A stretch of DNA of 64,000 bases from Megamerina dolium. Lineage: Eukaryota > Arthropoda > Insecta > Diptera > Megamerinidae. The translations under genes and the position numbers were made by a program. Positions 1-10,399 of the stretch are shown in pieces (the first letter of the stretch is position 1; the number at the start of each line of letters is the position of its first letter). The notes beneath the pieces were generated by a model. That model did not search any database. It was not told where the DNA came from and saw only the letters and a program-made list of their open reading frames with translations. The stretch lies in NCBI GenBank assembly GCA_963854835.1, contig OY978525.1, positions 21,669,253-21,733,252 of the forward strand. The letters run 5' to 3'.

Positions 1-3000
1 CATGATGACTGCGTTAGTTACCGGATGACGTCGAGGCAATATTATTGGATGTTGTGCGTCGAAATCTAGGGCAGAGTTCTTCAGCCGCCCTCCAACTCGT
101 AGCAGTCCATAGTCGTCGATAAATGGTGAAAGAGATGCAATGCAACTGGATGATTTTACGCATTGACCGGCTTGCAAAGCACTGTAGTCGACCCAAAGAC
201 TGGCCATTTGCATTGTGCGCAAAAGCAGTTTTGTGCCTTGTCGAATGTAATCAATAGTCAACCCAGAGCAACGAATGCGATGACGAAACTTGTAGACGTA
301 CGCAAAAACGTGCTGCAGCTTTGTAAACGAAGTGGCATATTTGCATTCCAGTGTAATGTCGATGAACCGAGGTGCCGCAAGTAGTACCTTTTTTCGCAGT
401 TCTGGCAGTGGATTGACCATATTGCAAGGCATGGGCCATTTATTTCGACCTTCAGCCAAGAACTCTGGACCATGAATCCAAAGTGATGACTCGATGAGTT
501 CGCTGGGAGATGCACCTCTAGACAAAATGTCAGCTGGATTAAGTTTGGTAGGCACATAATGCCATTCCATTTCTGCTGTCAACTCTTGTATAGCTGCTAT
601 ACGATTAGACGCGAATGCTTGGAACCTTGAGGGCTCGTCGCTTATCCATGATAACACCACTGTTGAATCCGACCAACAATAAAACGGGCATGTAAAAAGT
701 TCCATTTCGGATACCTCATGGATAAGTTGCGCCAGCAAGGTGGCACCGCTTAGTTCCAGCTTAGGTATAGTAAGAGTCTTGAGAGGAGCAACACGCGACT
801 TTGAGCAGAGCAAATGTGCTTGTCTTTCTTCCTCATTGCCGGAGACGACGTAGACACAGGCCCCATAAGCATCGACGCTGGCATCGCTGAATCCATGCAC
901 TTCGACAACACCCTTTGGCATTGACAATCGAGGAAAACTAAGTTTTGGTATACGCCCAAGCTCTGCACATAAACTATTCCACGATGAATCCAACGATGAG
1001 GGTAAACTTTCATCCCAATCGAGCCTTTCCCTCCACAGCTGCTGGAGAAATATCTTCGCTTTGGAAATTATCGGGCCTATAAGGCCAAGCGGATCGTAGA
1101 AGCGAGCAATCGTTGACAAAACCGAGCGTTTGCAATGCTTTGCTGGCGCAATCGTTGGCGAAAATGCGAACAGCAAACGATCAGATGCAGGATCCCAAAT
1201 AAGACCAAGTGTCTTCGTGATGTCGCTTCCATCGTCGAACTTGAGCAGAGTTTCCGTATCCTCGGGTGGTATACCTTGAAGAAGAGCAAAGTTATTGGAA
1301 CACCACTTACGCAGTTTGAAACGCCCTTTTGCTAACAGATGAGTGACTTGATCCATAATCTCTTTTACTTCATCAACGGAGCTACCACCTGTGATGAGAT
1401 CGTCTACGTAGAAATCACGCCGCAATATTTCAGAGCCGATAGGAAATGAGAGCTGCTCATCAAAGGCTAATTGATGCATTGATTGCACTGACAAAAATGA
1501 AGCTGGACGCGTACCGTAGGTGACTGTATCGAGTCTGAAAATCTGAACTGGTTGCTTTGGCGTATCTCGCCACAGGATGCATTGCAGATAGCTGTCTGGC
1601 TCTGATACTCGAACACAACGATACATTTTGCAAATGTCGCCCGTTAAGGCGATTGGAAATGTTCGAAAACGCAGCAATATATTGAACAACTTGGGTTGTA
1701 TGATAGGTCCTGTCATTAGCACATCATTTAGAGAGTATCCAGACGATGAAGTTGCCGAACCGTCGAATACGACCCGGAGTTTGGTGGTCGTGCTGTCTTC
1801 CTTCAACACGCAGTGATGAGGCAAAAAATATTTACAAAGATGCTGATTGCCTGCTCTGACCAAAGACATGTGCCCTAAACTGAAATATTCCTGAATAAAA
1901 GCAGCATACTGGACCTTTAGTTCTGGTTGACGTTCCAATTTGCGCTCGAGATTCAAGAAGCGACGAAATGCCTGTTGATAGGAGTCACCCAATAAGTCAA
2001 TGTTGGATTTGGGTGGTAGACGAACAGAATAATCGCCAGTCGGTAATCGAACGTAGTTTGCCTTAAAGTGCGCCTCGCAATCCAAATCCTCTTTTGTGTG
2101 TTTGACGATGGAGGTGTAGCAGCTCTCGAGTTCCCAAAAGCGACGAACCAGCTGATCAAGTTGGCCGTAGTTTTCATTTTCGACGGTATACGTAGACAGC
2201 GCAGACAGAGCCGATATAGTTTGTGATTGAGAATCGCCACCTGTAGCCACCCAGCCTAATTTGGTCTTCTGAAATAATGGCAGACCAGGCGAGAGCTGGA
2301 TTTGCCCAACACACAAAAGCTCATAAAAGAGACTTGCCCCTATAAGCATATCGATCCGCTCAGATTTGTGAAAATTCGGGTCAGCCAATCGAATATTGGA
2401 AGGAATATTCCACGATGCAATGCTCAGAGTAAAATTGGGCTGATTTTCAGTTATACTAGGAGCCACTAAAGCTGTAATGCACGTTGAGTACTCGGAAGTT
2501 TGAGAGCGAAGATTGATGTCAACGGTGAAACCATCAGATTCGAAACTAGAATCACCAAGGCCAGTCACAGCGACAGACGACTTGGTTCTACGTAGCTGAA
2601 GCTGATGAGCAAGGCGAGATGTGATGATGTGCAACTGCGACCCGGAGTCGAGCAGTGCACGGCATGGTACCCATGTACCCACATTGTTCTTGACGTTAAC
2701 AACCGCAGTAGCCAGCAGCACGACATCATAACTGAGATTCTGAGTAACCGAAGAAGTGAACGAAGAAGGTGTAAGGCCAGCCAAATTACGATGTAGCGCT
2801 TGCGAAATGTATTGCGGCGACGATTGAGGTTTCTGCTCTACTAATGCGGTTCCTTGCCTGTTTGTATTCTCAAAATGTAATAGGCTATGGTGTTTTGCAC
2901 CACAGGAGCGACATAAACCAGCACTGCACGCTTTGAGTTGGTGGCCTACTCGAAGGCAATTTAAACAAAGCGAAAGCCTTTTGGCCTCCTTGAGACGTAG

Positions 3001-4098
3001 TTGTGGCGACAGGTTGTTAAATCGACTGCAGCTATATATAGAATGGTCTGTGCTGTCACAAAAAACACAGCCACTGGAACCGTTAGTGGATACAAAAGAT
3101 TTTCTACTGGGGTTAGCAATTTTAGTACGCTTGCCCATCTGATAAATGCGTGTGTTTGCGGCAATGGAATGCTCAACATTTTCCAGTTTCTGACAGCGTT
3201 TCTCAAGAAATGTCGTAAATTGTTCGCATGAGGGTATGACGTCTAATGGAGCAGTCTCTTCCCACTTAGCCTGCGTTGCGGTATCCACCTTTTGGAGAAG
3301 AGTGTGTATAATTATACAGGCTGCTATTTGCTCAGGATTGCCAATACCCTGCAATGCTCGTAAGTTAGCGTTAACTTTGTCCGACAATTCACGCAACTTC
3401 ACCGCAGAAGAAGATTCCACCCTTTGAAGACCCAGAATCTCACTGATGTGTGCCTGGAAAATAAGACGTTTATTATTAAAACGTTTTTCGAGTAGCTCTA
3501 TAGCAGCGATATAATTTGATCCACTGATCTCCAACGAACGAATGGTATCTAAGGCTGCTCCCTTCAATGATGATCGCAGGTGCTGCATCTTCTCGACGTC
3601 CGTGAGATCAGGATCCTTACCAATTATAGTTGAAAACATTGAACAGAAATCGGTATATTCTGTATAGTTGCCGCTAAATGTAGGCAACTTGAGCTCAGGC
3701 AACCGTGGTCGGCTTTGCATTATAATTGTTTGCCCTTCCATTGTCTGTTCATGTCGCAAGGTTGAGCATGGTGGCATTTGCGAATGACGCTTGCTGATTT
3801 CATGCCGTATGCGCGACCGTAGTGCAATGAGCAAATCATCGAAGCTGTTGCGAAGCTGGCCTCCAATCTCATTGAAATCTAGCTCTTCAAGGCTGTCATG
3901 AGCTGAGCCAAACGTCGTAAAAATTTGCTCAAGGCTTTCCAGGCGCACATTTAAATCTGCGTCAGTGAGCAAATTTATGCGGTCACCTTCAAGAGCACGA
4001 TCAATAGCCTGAGCCCTCGCATAAATTGATTGCGCCTTACGCTTGTAAAAAATTACCATGTTTTCTGGAGACAACTGTGCAGCTTGTTTTGTCGCCAT
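1..4098 (-). CDS. BEL/Pao Gag-Pol polyprotein, partial (C-terminus outside window)
   Basis: The frame opens at an ATG at 4098 (MATKQAAQ...) and reads 1366 codons to the window edge; I read the triplets through and saw no stop. Rough residue positions: a DUF1759-like capsid region near 127 (RLPELKLPTFSG), Cys/His knuckles at about 340-406 (GCVFCDSTDHS, CRSCGAKHHS), an aspartic protease with ALLDSGSQ near 478, reverse transcriptase from about 755 with FLPHHCVLK, RVVFDGSA (about 775) and the catalytic YVDD at 897-900, and a BEL-type RNase H segment with VHGFSDAS near 1067. The final visible residues (LPRRHPVTNAV) look like the start of the integrase H2C2 zinc region. Gag and Pol share one frame, which is usual for BEL elements. 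It is a mobile-element protein, not a host gene. Confidence 0.92.
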   Translation of the reverse strand, partial: MATKQAAQLSPENMVIFYKRKAQSIYARAQAIDRALEGDRINLLTDADLNVRLESLEQIFTTFGSAHDSLEELDFNEIGGQLRNSFDDLLIALRSRIRHEISKRHSQMPPCSTLRHEQTMEGQTIIMQSRPRLPELKLPTFSGNYTEYTDFCSMFSTIIGKDPDLTDVEKMQHLRSSLKGAALDTIRSLEISGSNYIAAIELLEKRFNNKRLIFQAHISEILGLQRVESSSAVKLRELSDKVNANLRALQGIGNPEQIAACIIIHTLLQKVDTATQAKWEETAPLDVIPSCEQFTTFLEKRCQKLENVEHSIAANTRIYQMGKRTKIANPSRKSFVSTNGSSGCVFCDSTDHSIYSCSRFNNLSPQLRLKEAKRLSLCLNCLRVGHQLKACSAGLCRSCGAKHHSLLHFENTNRQGTALVEQKPQSSPQYISQALHRNLAGLTPSSFTSSVTQNLSYDVVLLATAVVNVKNNVGTWVPCRALLDSGSQLHIITSRLAHQLQLRRTKSSVAVTGLGDSSFESDGFTVDINLRSQTSEYSTCITALVAPSITENQPNFTLSIASWNIPSNIRLADPNFHKSERIDMLIGASLFYELLCVGQIQLSPGLPLFQKTKLGWVATGGDSQSQTISALSALSTYTVENENYGQLDQLVRRFWELESCYTSIVKHTKEDLDCEAHFKANYVRLPTGDYSVRLPPKSNIDLLGDSYQQAFRRFLNLERKLERQPELKVQYAAFIQEYFSLGHMSLVRAGNQHLCKYFLPHHCVLKEDSTTTKLRVVFDGSATSSSGYSLNDVLMTGPIIQPKLFNILLRFRTFPIALTGDICKMYRCVRVSEPDSYLQCILWRDTPKQPVQIFRLDTVTYGTRPASFLSVQSMHQLAFDEQLSFPIGSEILRRDFYVDDLITGGSSVDEVKEIMDQVTHLLAKGRFKLRKWCSNNFALLQGIPPEDTETLLKFDDGSDITKTLGLIWDPASDRLLFAFSPTIAPAKHCKRSVLSTIARFYDPLGLIGPIISKAKIFLQQLWRERLDWDESLPSSLDSSWNSLCAELGRIPKLSFPRLSMPKGVVEVHGFSDASVDAYGACVYVVSGNEEERQAHLLCSKSRVAPLKTLTIPKLELSGATLLAQLIHEVSEMELFTCPFYCWSDSTVVLSWISDEPSRFQAFASNRIAAIQELTAEMEWHYVPTKLNPADILSRGASPSELIESSLWIHGPEFLAEGRNKWPMPCNMVNPLPELRKKVLLAAPRFIDITLECKYATSFTKLQHVFAYVYKFRHRIRCSGLTIDYIRQGTKLLLRTMQMASLWVDYSALQAGQCVKSSSCIASLSPFIDDYGLLRVGGRLKNSALDFDAQHPIILPRRHPVTNAVIM

Positions 4099-4523
4099 GA
4101 TGAAGAATGTTAACAGAACAGTAAACGGTATTTTTAGAAAAATACCAGGTTCAATAACGGGCGATTTTGCAACGGAACTATTATGTTACTACGTATATAG
4201 CAGCTTATCGATCGACTTAGTTATGTACATGCACAGCTAAACTCTTCTATATAATTTCCTCTGTTTCAAAAAAGAATTTGCTCAATGCAAAATTATTGAA
4301 GCATTGCCGCGGTAGAATTTCAGATAAAAGAAATTAGCAATGATCGCGTTATCAGCAACAAATTACTTAGGTACAGGTATATACGTGTATATATGTACGT
4401 ATGCAGGTAAGGTACAGTTTTTTATGTATACCTTCAATTTCAATAATGTTGTGTTGTTGTCGATACAACAAATCTGTTTAAAAAACGAATTAAATTAAAC
4501 TAAAAGAAACGATGATCAACGAG
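4099..4523 (-). other. BEL element untranslated leader
   Basis: About 425 bases lie between the primer-binding site and the gag-pol ATG. I see no open frame of note. It is the expected position of the packaging leader, but no specific signal can be named. Confidence 0.6.
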
Positions 4524-4541
4524 ATCACGTCGGGGTCACCA
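4524..4541 (-). promoter_or_regulatory. Primer-binding site, complementary to tRNA-Trp 3' end
   Basis: Read on the plus strand, these 18 bases (ATCACGTCGGGGTCACCA) equal the 3' end, with CCA, of animal tRNA-Trp as I recall it. On the element's own strand this is the complement TGGTGACCCCGACGTGAT, placed five bases inside the putative LTR end, where minus-strand DNA synthesis is primed. Confidence 0.8.
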
Positions 4542-4546
4542 AAAAA

Positions 4547-4780
4547 TGTGTAGTCTAATCAGCGATCAAAACACGACTGACTAATAATTGCTACTTACAA
4601 AATTAAAGACCTCAAATAAAAGAACCGTAAATAAAATATTACATAGGTAAATATATGTATATAGATGCACATATGTATATATATGTGTATTGATGGTATT
4701 TAGCGCCTCGGCCACGCTGTCTACGTTGACTGCGCTGCTTGGATTTGGTTTGCTGTTGACGATGGCTGCATAACCAAACA
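4547..4780 (-). repeat. Putative 5' LTR of the BEL element
   Basis: The interval begins TGT and ends ACA on the plus strand, as LTRs do, and its inner end sits five bases from the primer-binding site. On the element strand it contains TTAGTCAGTCG at about 4595-4580, an arthropod initiator-like motif suited to the R start of TATA-less retroelements, and a TATATG-type microsatellite. The inner end is well supported. The outer end (TGTTTGGTTATG) is inferred, because the 3' LTR is not in the window to compare. Confidence 0.55.
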
Positions 4781-5204
4781 AAAATCATAATAATATTGCA
4801 ATAAAAAAAAAATAATTATAATAATAATAAAAATTAATAACATAAAAGAAGAATATCAAATAAAAAATTTTTGTTTTCATTTATTCACTTCCACCTGCAC
4901 CCAATTACAATCTATAGCTCTCATTCCAATGTCATCAATTCATTACATGTACAATGTCCAAAAAGAATGCGGAATTTATCAATAGAATAAAGTAAGTACA
5001 CAATGCATTTAATTAAAATTAAAACTTATTTTATCTGCTGCAAAATACACTGCATTTGAAGAAATATGTATACTTTTGCCAATGAACAACCCAGTTGTCA
5101 AAGATTCTTTATATAAAGTATTCACATTCTAAATTGGACGTAATCGGATAAAAATCACACCATATTTCATATTTTTAGAAACATGCAAATCTCTTTGAAA
5201 TAGC

Positions 5205-5400
5205 CACTGATAATGGTCACACGCCTACATCCAGGACAACGGTTTTTTTCGAAATTATATCTCTCCGTATATCTGCCACAGTGTAGGGTATTTACACTTC
5301 GATATTACCGACTTTGGTGGATGTGTTTTTTTTTGTATATCAGTCGTTCTGGAGCTTGGTCGATCGTTGAAAAATTTAAACGAAATTAAACAAACTACAT
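5205..5400 (+). promoter_or_regulatory. Possible TATA-less core promoter
   Basis: Several motifs known from fly core promoters cluster here: TGGTCACACG at about 5214 (close to Ohler motif 1), TAGGGTATTTAC at about 5285 (close to motif 6), and an initiator-like ATCAGTCGTT at about 5339. No coding exon follows nearby. It could serve the first non-coding exon of the downstream KH gene 16 kb away, a gene outside the window, or nothing. An upstream segment (about 5140-5155) is shared with a dispersed repeat, so part of this may be repeat-derived. Confidence 0.3.
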
Positions 5401-7669
5401 ACAGAGTTAGCTAATTACTTCACTACAAACCGCACTCTTAAAGGCATTATCATATCTTAAGTGTTGTTTGTATGTTGCTTTTGTGTTTTTATTAAATATT
5501 TCTTTTACATAACAATTTATCAACCCACACACACAAGCACACAACCAACCATCATTACAATCACTATTACAAAAGGCAAAAAAAAAATGAAGACTCATTT
5601 CGATAAGGACGTTATCCTTGTGGTTCTTTTTTCACATTTGTTGACATATCTTCGTAGTGTAGTTGGCAACACCTGGCCCAAAGTACAATAGTGCTATGTA
5701 CGGGGATCTGTGTATATGTGGAAGAGAGAGAGAGCTAGAGAGAAAGAAAAAGAAAGAGTGAAAATAGTAAGCAAAAATATATGCAGTGACAATATCAACT
5801 GATCCCGGCTTAAATATTGTCCCGAAGGTCCCGAAATTAGTTACTGTGTATCCGGGAATCGATTAAAAAGAAAATTACTTAAATTATTCCGTAATCATGT
5901 CATAATTGCATGTCATATTTTCAAATTGTTACAATTTTTATTCCACTTTTAAATCTCTCGTGAGTTCGGGACTAAATTCCGAGATTCCGGGATTATATTT
6001 CCTTGTTCCAAAAAGCCCGGGGTTAACACGAAACTCAAACACTGGTACTCCTAATTCATGAGTAACAAAAATGAACCTCAGTCATCACCGTCACCATTAC
6101 CATTGCTAAGTGTCGTAGACATACGATAAATGTGAAGTGGAGAATATGCATTTTTCTGCTTTTGTCCCTCACGCTCCCCACAACCTTATTCATTTTTCAG
6201 TCAAAGCAATAAATCGAGTTGAAATGGTATGTAATCAAATGCGCTAAAGAGGCCCTACAAATTTTGACAGGTGTCCTTTCTTGTATACGCCTAAGTGTGT
6301 TGTTGTTTGTTGTTGTTAGTGCTGCTGCCGCCCTATATTGCACTGATGTAATGCATAAAACTGGGGGAAAAACCTTTTAAATTTTATATTTAAAGAGAAT
6401 CACATTAAAAAAGTCTGCTACTCTAAACACAGAAAGTACTCGTATTTGTCATTTAAAGCCTCTGTAAATACAATGTGGAAAAAATTCCTTTTGTAATGGC
6501 ATGCTTTCATTAATGATAATATGAAAATTATTTTTCTTGTATGTATTAAACGTAGTATAAGGAAATGTATTACAATTGTTTGCACAAAATATTTTAAAAA
6601 GATACCAATAAAAGTTAAATAAGAAGGTATAGGTATGAAAGTTAAGTCAAAGTATTTGGATGACATCTGTTTCACTCTGGAAATTCGATATAAACGTCTA
6701 TATCGAGTTGTCGTAAAAGTCATGACGTTTTATGATGCGTTTCAAGCCACATTTATTAGTATATGGAGCAAGTTTAAATAAATGATACATTAGCCATTTC
6801 GATGAGTGATATTTATTCACGTTTTGCGAAGCTTCATGCAGTTTGGTGTGACAAAGTTTAAAAATGCGATGTCACAAGAAATTTGCCGTTCTTAATTGTC
6901 TAATATATAGGTAATTGATTTCCATTATTTTCCAAACATTATAGTTGAAAAGAGAAGTTCGGCCAAAATTCTTTGGAATGATTAGAGGAATTAAAATATA
7001 TGAAATTTATTCAACAACTACAAGGAAATAAATCGCTAAAATTAACAATCCATTATACAAAATGTAAACATCAATCAATACCGAAAAAACCCAAATTTAA
7101 ACATAATTGAGTAATACAAAATAGCAGAAAAATCCAAAAGATACCGCTCTCTCAATACAATTTTTTCTTAGGGCAAAAACTACAAAATAATAATAATGCT
7201 CAATATTGCTCTCATTTCATAAAATTGTGTATAAAATTAATTTTTTAAATGCTCAACACTACCAGAACTTTTGAAAGTATTATCCAAATTTATACACATA
7301 AATATTATAATGGTGGAATGGTAGGTTTCTTCAATTTTCAATATTAAAACCTAAACAAAAATTTATGAAAAAGTTCACTATAATACATATAATGCATATG
7401 ATATTTCTAGCTCATTTGGGGTATTTCTGAAAATTTATAATAACCACCAAAACCGTAAGTGATGCTTTTAAGCCCGCACTTAACTCAATGTAGTGCTCTT
7501 TTAACGACCATATACATAATAAATATCTATATGCGGATATTAAATTTTCAATCACACTGCAGTCGTATAAGCATATCTAGATTAAGCCAAATTAAAGTAC
7601 AATATCAAATATTTAATATTTATTATATGTTTCCTAGTTATAATGTCACTTAGATTATCCTTTACATAT
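5401..7669. other. Non-coding stretch, no gene seen
   Basis: AT-rich sequence with only short chance frames. A GA-rich simple tract lies at about 5721-5757. A second spot resembling a fly promoter motif (GTTGGCAACACC) is at about 5660. Nothing else is recognised. Confidence 0.5.
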
Positions 7670-8906
7670 AAAGGGTTATCCATTTCGCGGTTTCAAAAGT
7701 ATAGGGCTAGAATTCGACATCTGTCAAACTGAATTGTTAAAACAATTTCTTTCTTTTTCAGTTCAAAGTCTGACATTTGCGAAAATGGATCGCTTAACTA
7801 TCGCACAACGCATTAAAATTGTAAAAACCTACTACAAAAATGGTGATTCTGCCACAGCCAACTACGCAAGCAATGGGCTGTGGCAATTATGGTTTACATA
7901 ATCGTCCAACTACGCAAGCAATTGGCAAAATTGTGAAGAAATATGAAGAGACTGGATCGGTTACAGATATTGTAAGGCCTGTGCATCATCGTTTCGCTCG
8001 TACCACCGAAAATATCGCTGCTGTAAGTGAAAGTGTTGCCGAAGACCCGAATGTGTCGATTACTCGTCGTTCTCAGGAATTAGGACTGTCTTACGGTACA
8101 TTATGGCGTATTTTGCATTTGGATCTACACCTACATCCATATAAAATCCAGCTCACACAACAACTGAAGCCAGCTGACCATTCACAACGTCGTAAATACG
8201 TCGAATGGGTGCTTGAACAACAGGCGGTGGACGGCGATTTTTCGAACAAAATTTTCTTCAGCGACGAAGCACATTTCTCACTCGGTGGGTATGTTAACAA
8301 ACAAAATTGTCGTATTTGGGGTTCTGAGAATCCTCAAGTAATTGAAGAGAGGCCACTACATCCACAAAAAGTCACTGCTTGGTGCGCTCTTTGGTCCGGA
8401 GGTGTGATTGGACCTTACTTCTTCGAAAACGACGATGGAACGACTGTCACCGTCAATTCGGAGCGTTAAGGTCATATGATAACCGACTTTTTTTTGCCTG
8501 CTATTGAAGAATACGACTTAGAGAATATGTGGTTTCAACAAGACGGTGCCACATGCCACACAACTCGAGCGAATATGGCTTTATTGCAAGAGAAATTTTC
8601 TGGCCGCGTAATTTCTCGTCGTGGCGATATCAAGTGGCCACCAAGATCATGCGATTTGACACCGCTTGACTTTTTTTTGTGGGGCTATGCGAAAGACCGT
8701 GTTTATGCAGATAAACCTTTAACTCTTGAGCACCTAAAAACCAACATTCGTCACGTTATGGCTGAGATAGCGCCCAATATGTGTCAAAAAGTGGTCGAAA
8801 ATTACCTCAAAAGAATCGATGCTTGCAACAATTCGCGTGGTGGTCATTTAAATGATGTAGTATTTCACACATAATGTCAACGTTCAAACTTTATAATAAA
8901 AAATGG
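7670..8906 (+). mobile_element. Mariner/Tc1-superfamily DNA transposon, defective
   Basis: A transposon end (AAGGGTTATCCATTTCGCGG) preceded by TA begins at about 7670, with a single transposase gene inside. At the right end the expected inverted copy of that terminus is not intact: only AAATGG remains before the sequence passes directly into a DINE-1-like repeat at 8907. The element therefore lacks one terminal repeat and its transposase is broken, so it should not move by itself. Confidence 0.8.
7785..8874 (+). pseudogene. Mariner/Tc1-type transposase, inactivated
   Basis: The original start is the ATG at 7785 (MDRLTIAQRIK). The N-terminal DNA-binding part is damaged near 7858-7905, where a short local duplication shifts the frame; the rest reads in the next frame from about 7840 to 8469. 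A TAA at 8467-8469, where a Tyr codon is expected (between SER and GHM), splits the catalytic domain, which resumes in the same frame to 8874. Catalytic signatures remain: FSDEAHFS, QQDGATCHTTR and PPRSCDLTPLDFFLWGY, a cut-and-paste DDE/D transposase of the IS630-Tc1-mariner group. By my count 36 residues separate the second Asp from the Asp of SCD. Two lesions make it a pseudogene. Confidence 0.88.
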
Positions 8907-10399
8907 CCTTACAGTCGGCTCGGGCCGACCAAATTATATCCTGCATATGTAGAGGTATATATAAAAAATTTGCTCGTATATCCATCCTTTTCTTCCACTA
9001 CTTTGTATAAGAGCTACATTAAGAACCAGGCTACCTCACCAATTTTTGAGGAATAATTTCTGCCTATAATACTAAACTACCTAGGTTGCAATGGGTTGAC
9101 TTAGGCGTATTATTTAGTAAGTTATGGGTGTTTTAATGTTTAAGATAAATCCGAGATTTTGTACGGAAGCTAAATAAAATGTGGGCGTGGCTTACCTCTT
9201 TCTTGCATATCTAATTAGTTTTTCAATATCAATCCACTCCTTAAATTTGGTTGTCCTACGCTGAATAGTTCGTAAGTTATAGCGGTTTAAATTTTTTAAA
9301 ATTTTCCAAATTTTTTATGGAAGCCCCATTAAGAAGTGGGTGTGGAATGTTGATTTTTTGTCCTTAAATCTCGTTGTCCTACGATAAATGGTTTGTAAGT
9401 TATGGAGCTTAAAATTTTTAGTTTAATTCCCTCGACTTTGTATGGGAGACCCATGAAGGAGTGAGCGTGGCACACTGATTTTCTGCCAGATTATTACCGA
9501 CTACGATATTAATTTAAGTGTCAATTATGTTTATTCTAGACAGAAGATCGCCGAAGTTACAGCTGTTTCAATTTAAAATTTATATGGGGGCTACGATAAA
9601 CATTGGGCATGGTGCGCCAATTTCCTGTTAGCCTAATTGCTCGTGCAATATTAATCCACACCTTAAATCTCGTTATTCTACGCTGAATAGTTTGCAAGTT
9701 ATAACCGGTAACATTTTTTTAATTTCCGCAACTTTGTATGGGAGACCCAAAAAGGAGTGGGCGTGGCACACTGATTTTCTGGCATATTATTTCCGACTAC
9801 CATGTTAATCTAAGTGTCAATTATAGTTATTCTGGACAGAAGATTGTAGAAGTTACAGCTGTTTCAATTTAAAAGAAGTACAGACACTTTGTATGAGAGC
9901 TACGATAAAAAGTAGGCGTGGCTCACCTACTTTTGGCGAGGTTATATAGTAGTATAATGTAAGTCCATGTGCCAAATATTGTTGTCCCAAGTGGTATATT
10001 ATGTGAGTTGTAGCAAGTTAAAATTTTGAAAATTTCGAGGTTAGTCGCTTTGAATGCTTGGTGTGGGCGTGGTTATTGACCGATCATGCCCAATATCAAT
10101 CCCCTCCGTACTCTTGGATCATAGATTACTTATGCCAAATTTCATCGAAATAGCTCAATATTTACTCAAGTTATCGTGCGAACCAGCCAGGTGACAGACA
10201 GACGGACGGATGGACGGACGGACGGACGGACGGACGGATGGACGGACGGACGGACGGACATCGTTAAATCGAAAATTTAATCGACGCTGATCACGAATAT
10301 ATATCTATGTCTATATCTCCGGAGATTCCTTCAAGTGGACACAAACATCTGACCGAAATGAATATACCATGCATATTGCATTATGCAGGGTATAAAAAT
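8907..10399 (+). repeat. DINE-1/Helentron-like repeat, copy A
   Basis: About 1.5 kb that recurs in inverted orientation at 33382-35007. It runs from CCTTACAGTCGGCTCGGGCC to TATGCAGGGTATAAAAAT. It has no coding capacity. It contains two diverged units of about 297 bases sharing GTGGCACACTGATTTTCTG (near 9465 and 9762) and a GGAC microsatellite at about 10192-10260. A GTCY-type microsatellite inside a non-autonomous element is known for DINE-1 (INE-1) Helentron derivatives; the family call is an inference from this architecture. Confidence 0.7.
10192..10260. repeat. (GGAC)n microsatellite within copy A
   Basis: A run of imperfect GACGGACG tetranucleotides with a few GATG interruptions, starting as GACAGACA. 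Its partner is the GTCC run at about 33522-33552 in copy B. Confidence 0.95.

Larger units (their letters stand above)
1..4780 (-). mobile_element. BEL/Pao-type LTR retrotransposon, 5' portion (runs off window)
   Basis: This is an LTR retrotransposon read on the minus strand, cut by the left window edge. In element order it has a putative 5' LTR (4780-4547), a primer-binding site complementary to the 3' end of tRNA-Trp (4541-4524), a leader of about 425 bases, and a single gag-pol frame from 4098. The order DUF1759-type Gag, zinc knuckles, aspartic protease, reverse transcriptase, RNase H, integrase zinc region is that of the Metazoan BEL/Pao group. The 3' part (integrase core and 3' LTR) lies outside the window, so the age cannot be read from LTR divergence here. 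The open frame over its visible length suggests a young copy. Confidence 0.9.

Noticed and set aside
258..557. Minus-strand frame of 99 codons and several other frames inside 1-4098
   Set aside because: They are out-of-frame shadows of the intact BEL gag-pol frame.
4581..4781. Minus-strand frame of 66 codons (MFGYAAIVNS...)
   Set aside because: It lies within the putative LTR and its latter half is a TATATG microsatellite translated as Tyr/Ile/His; no protein is supported.
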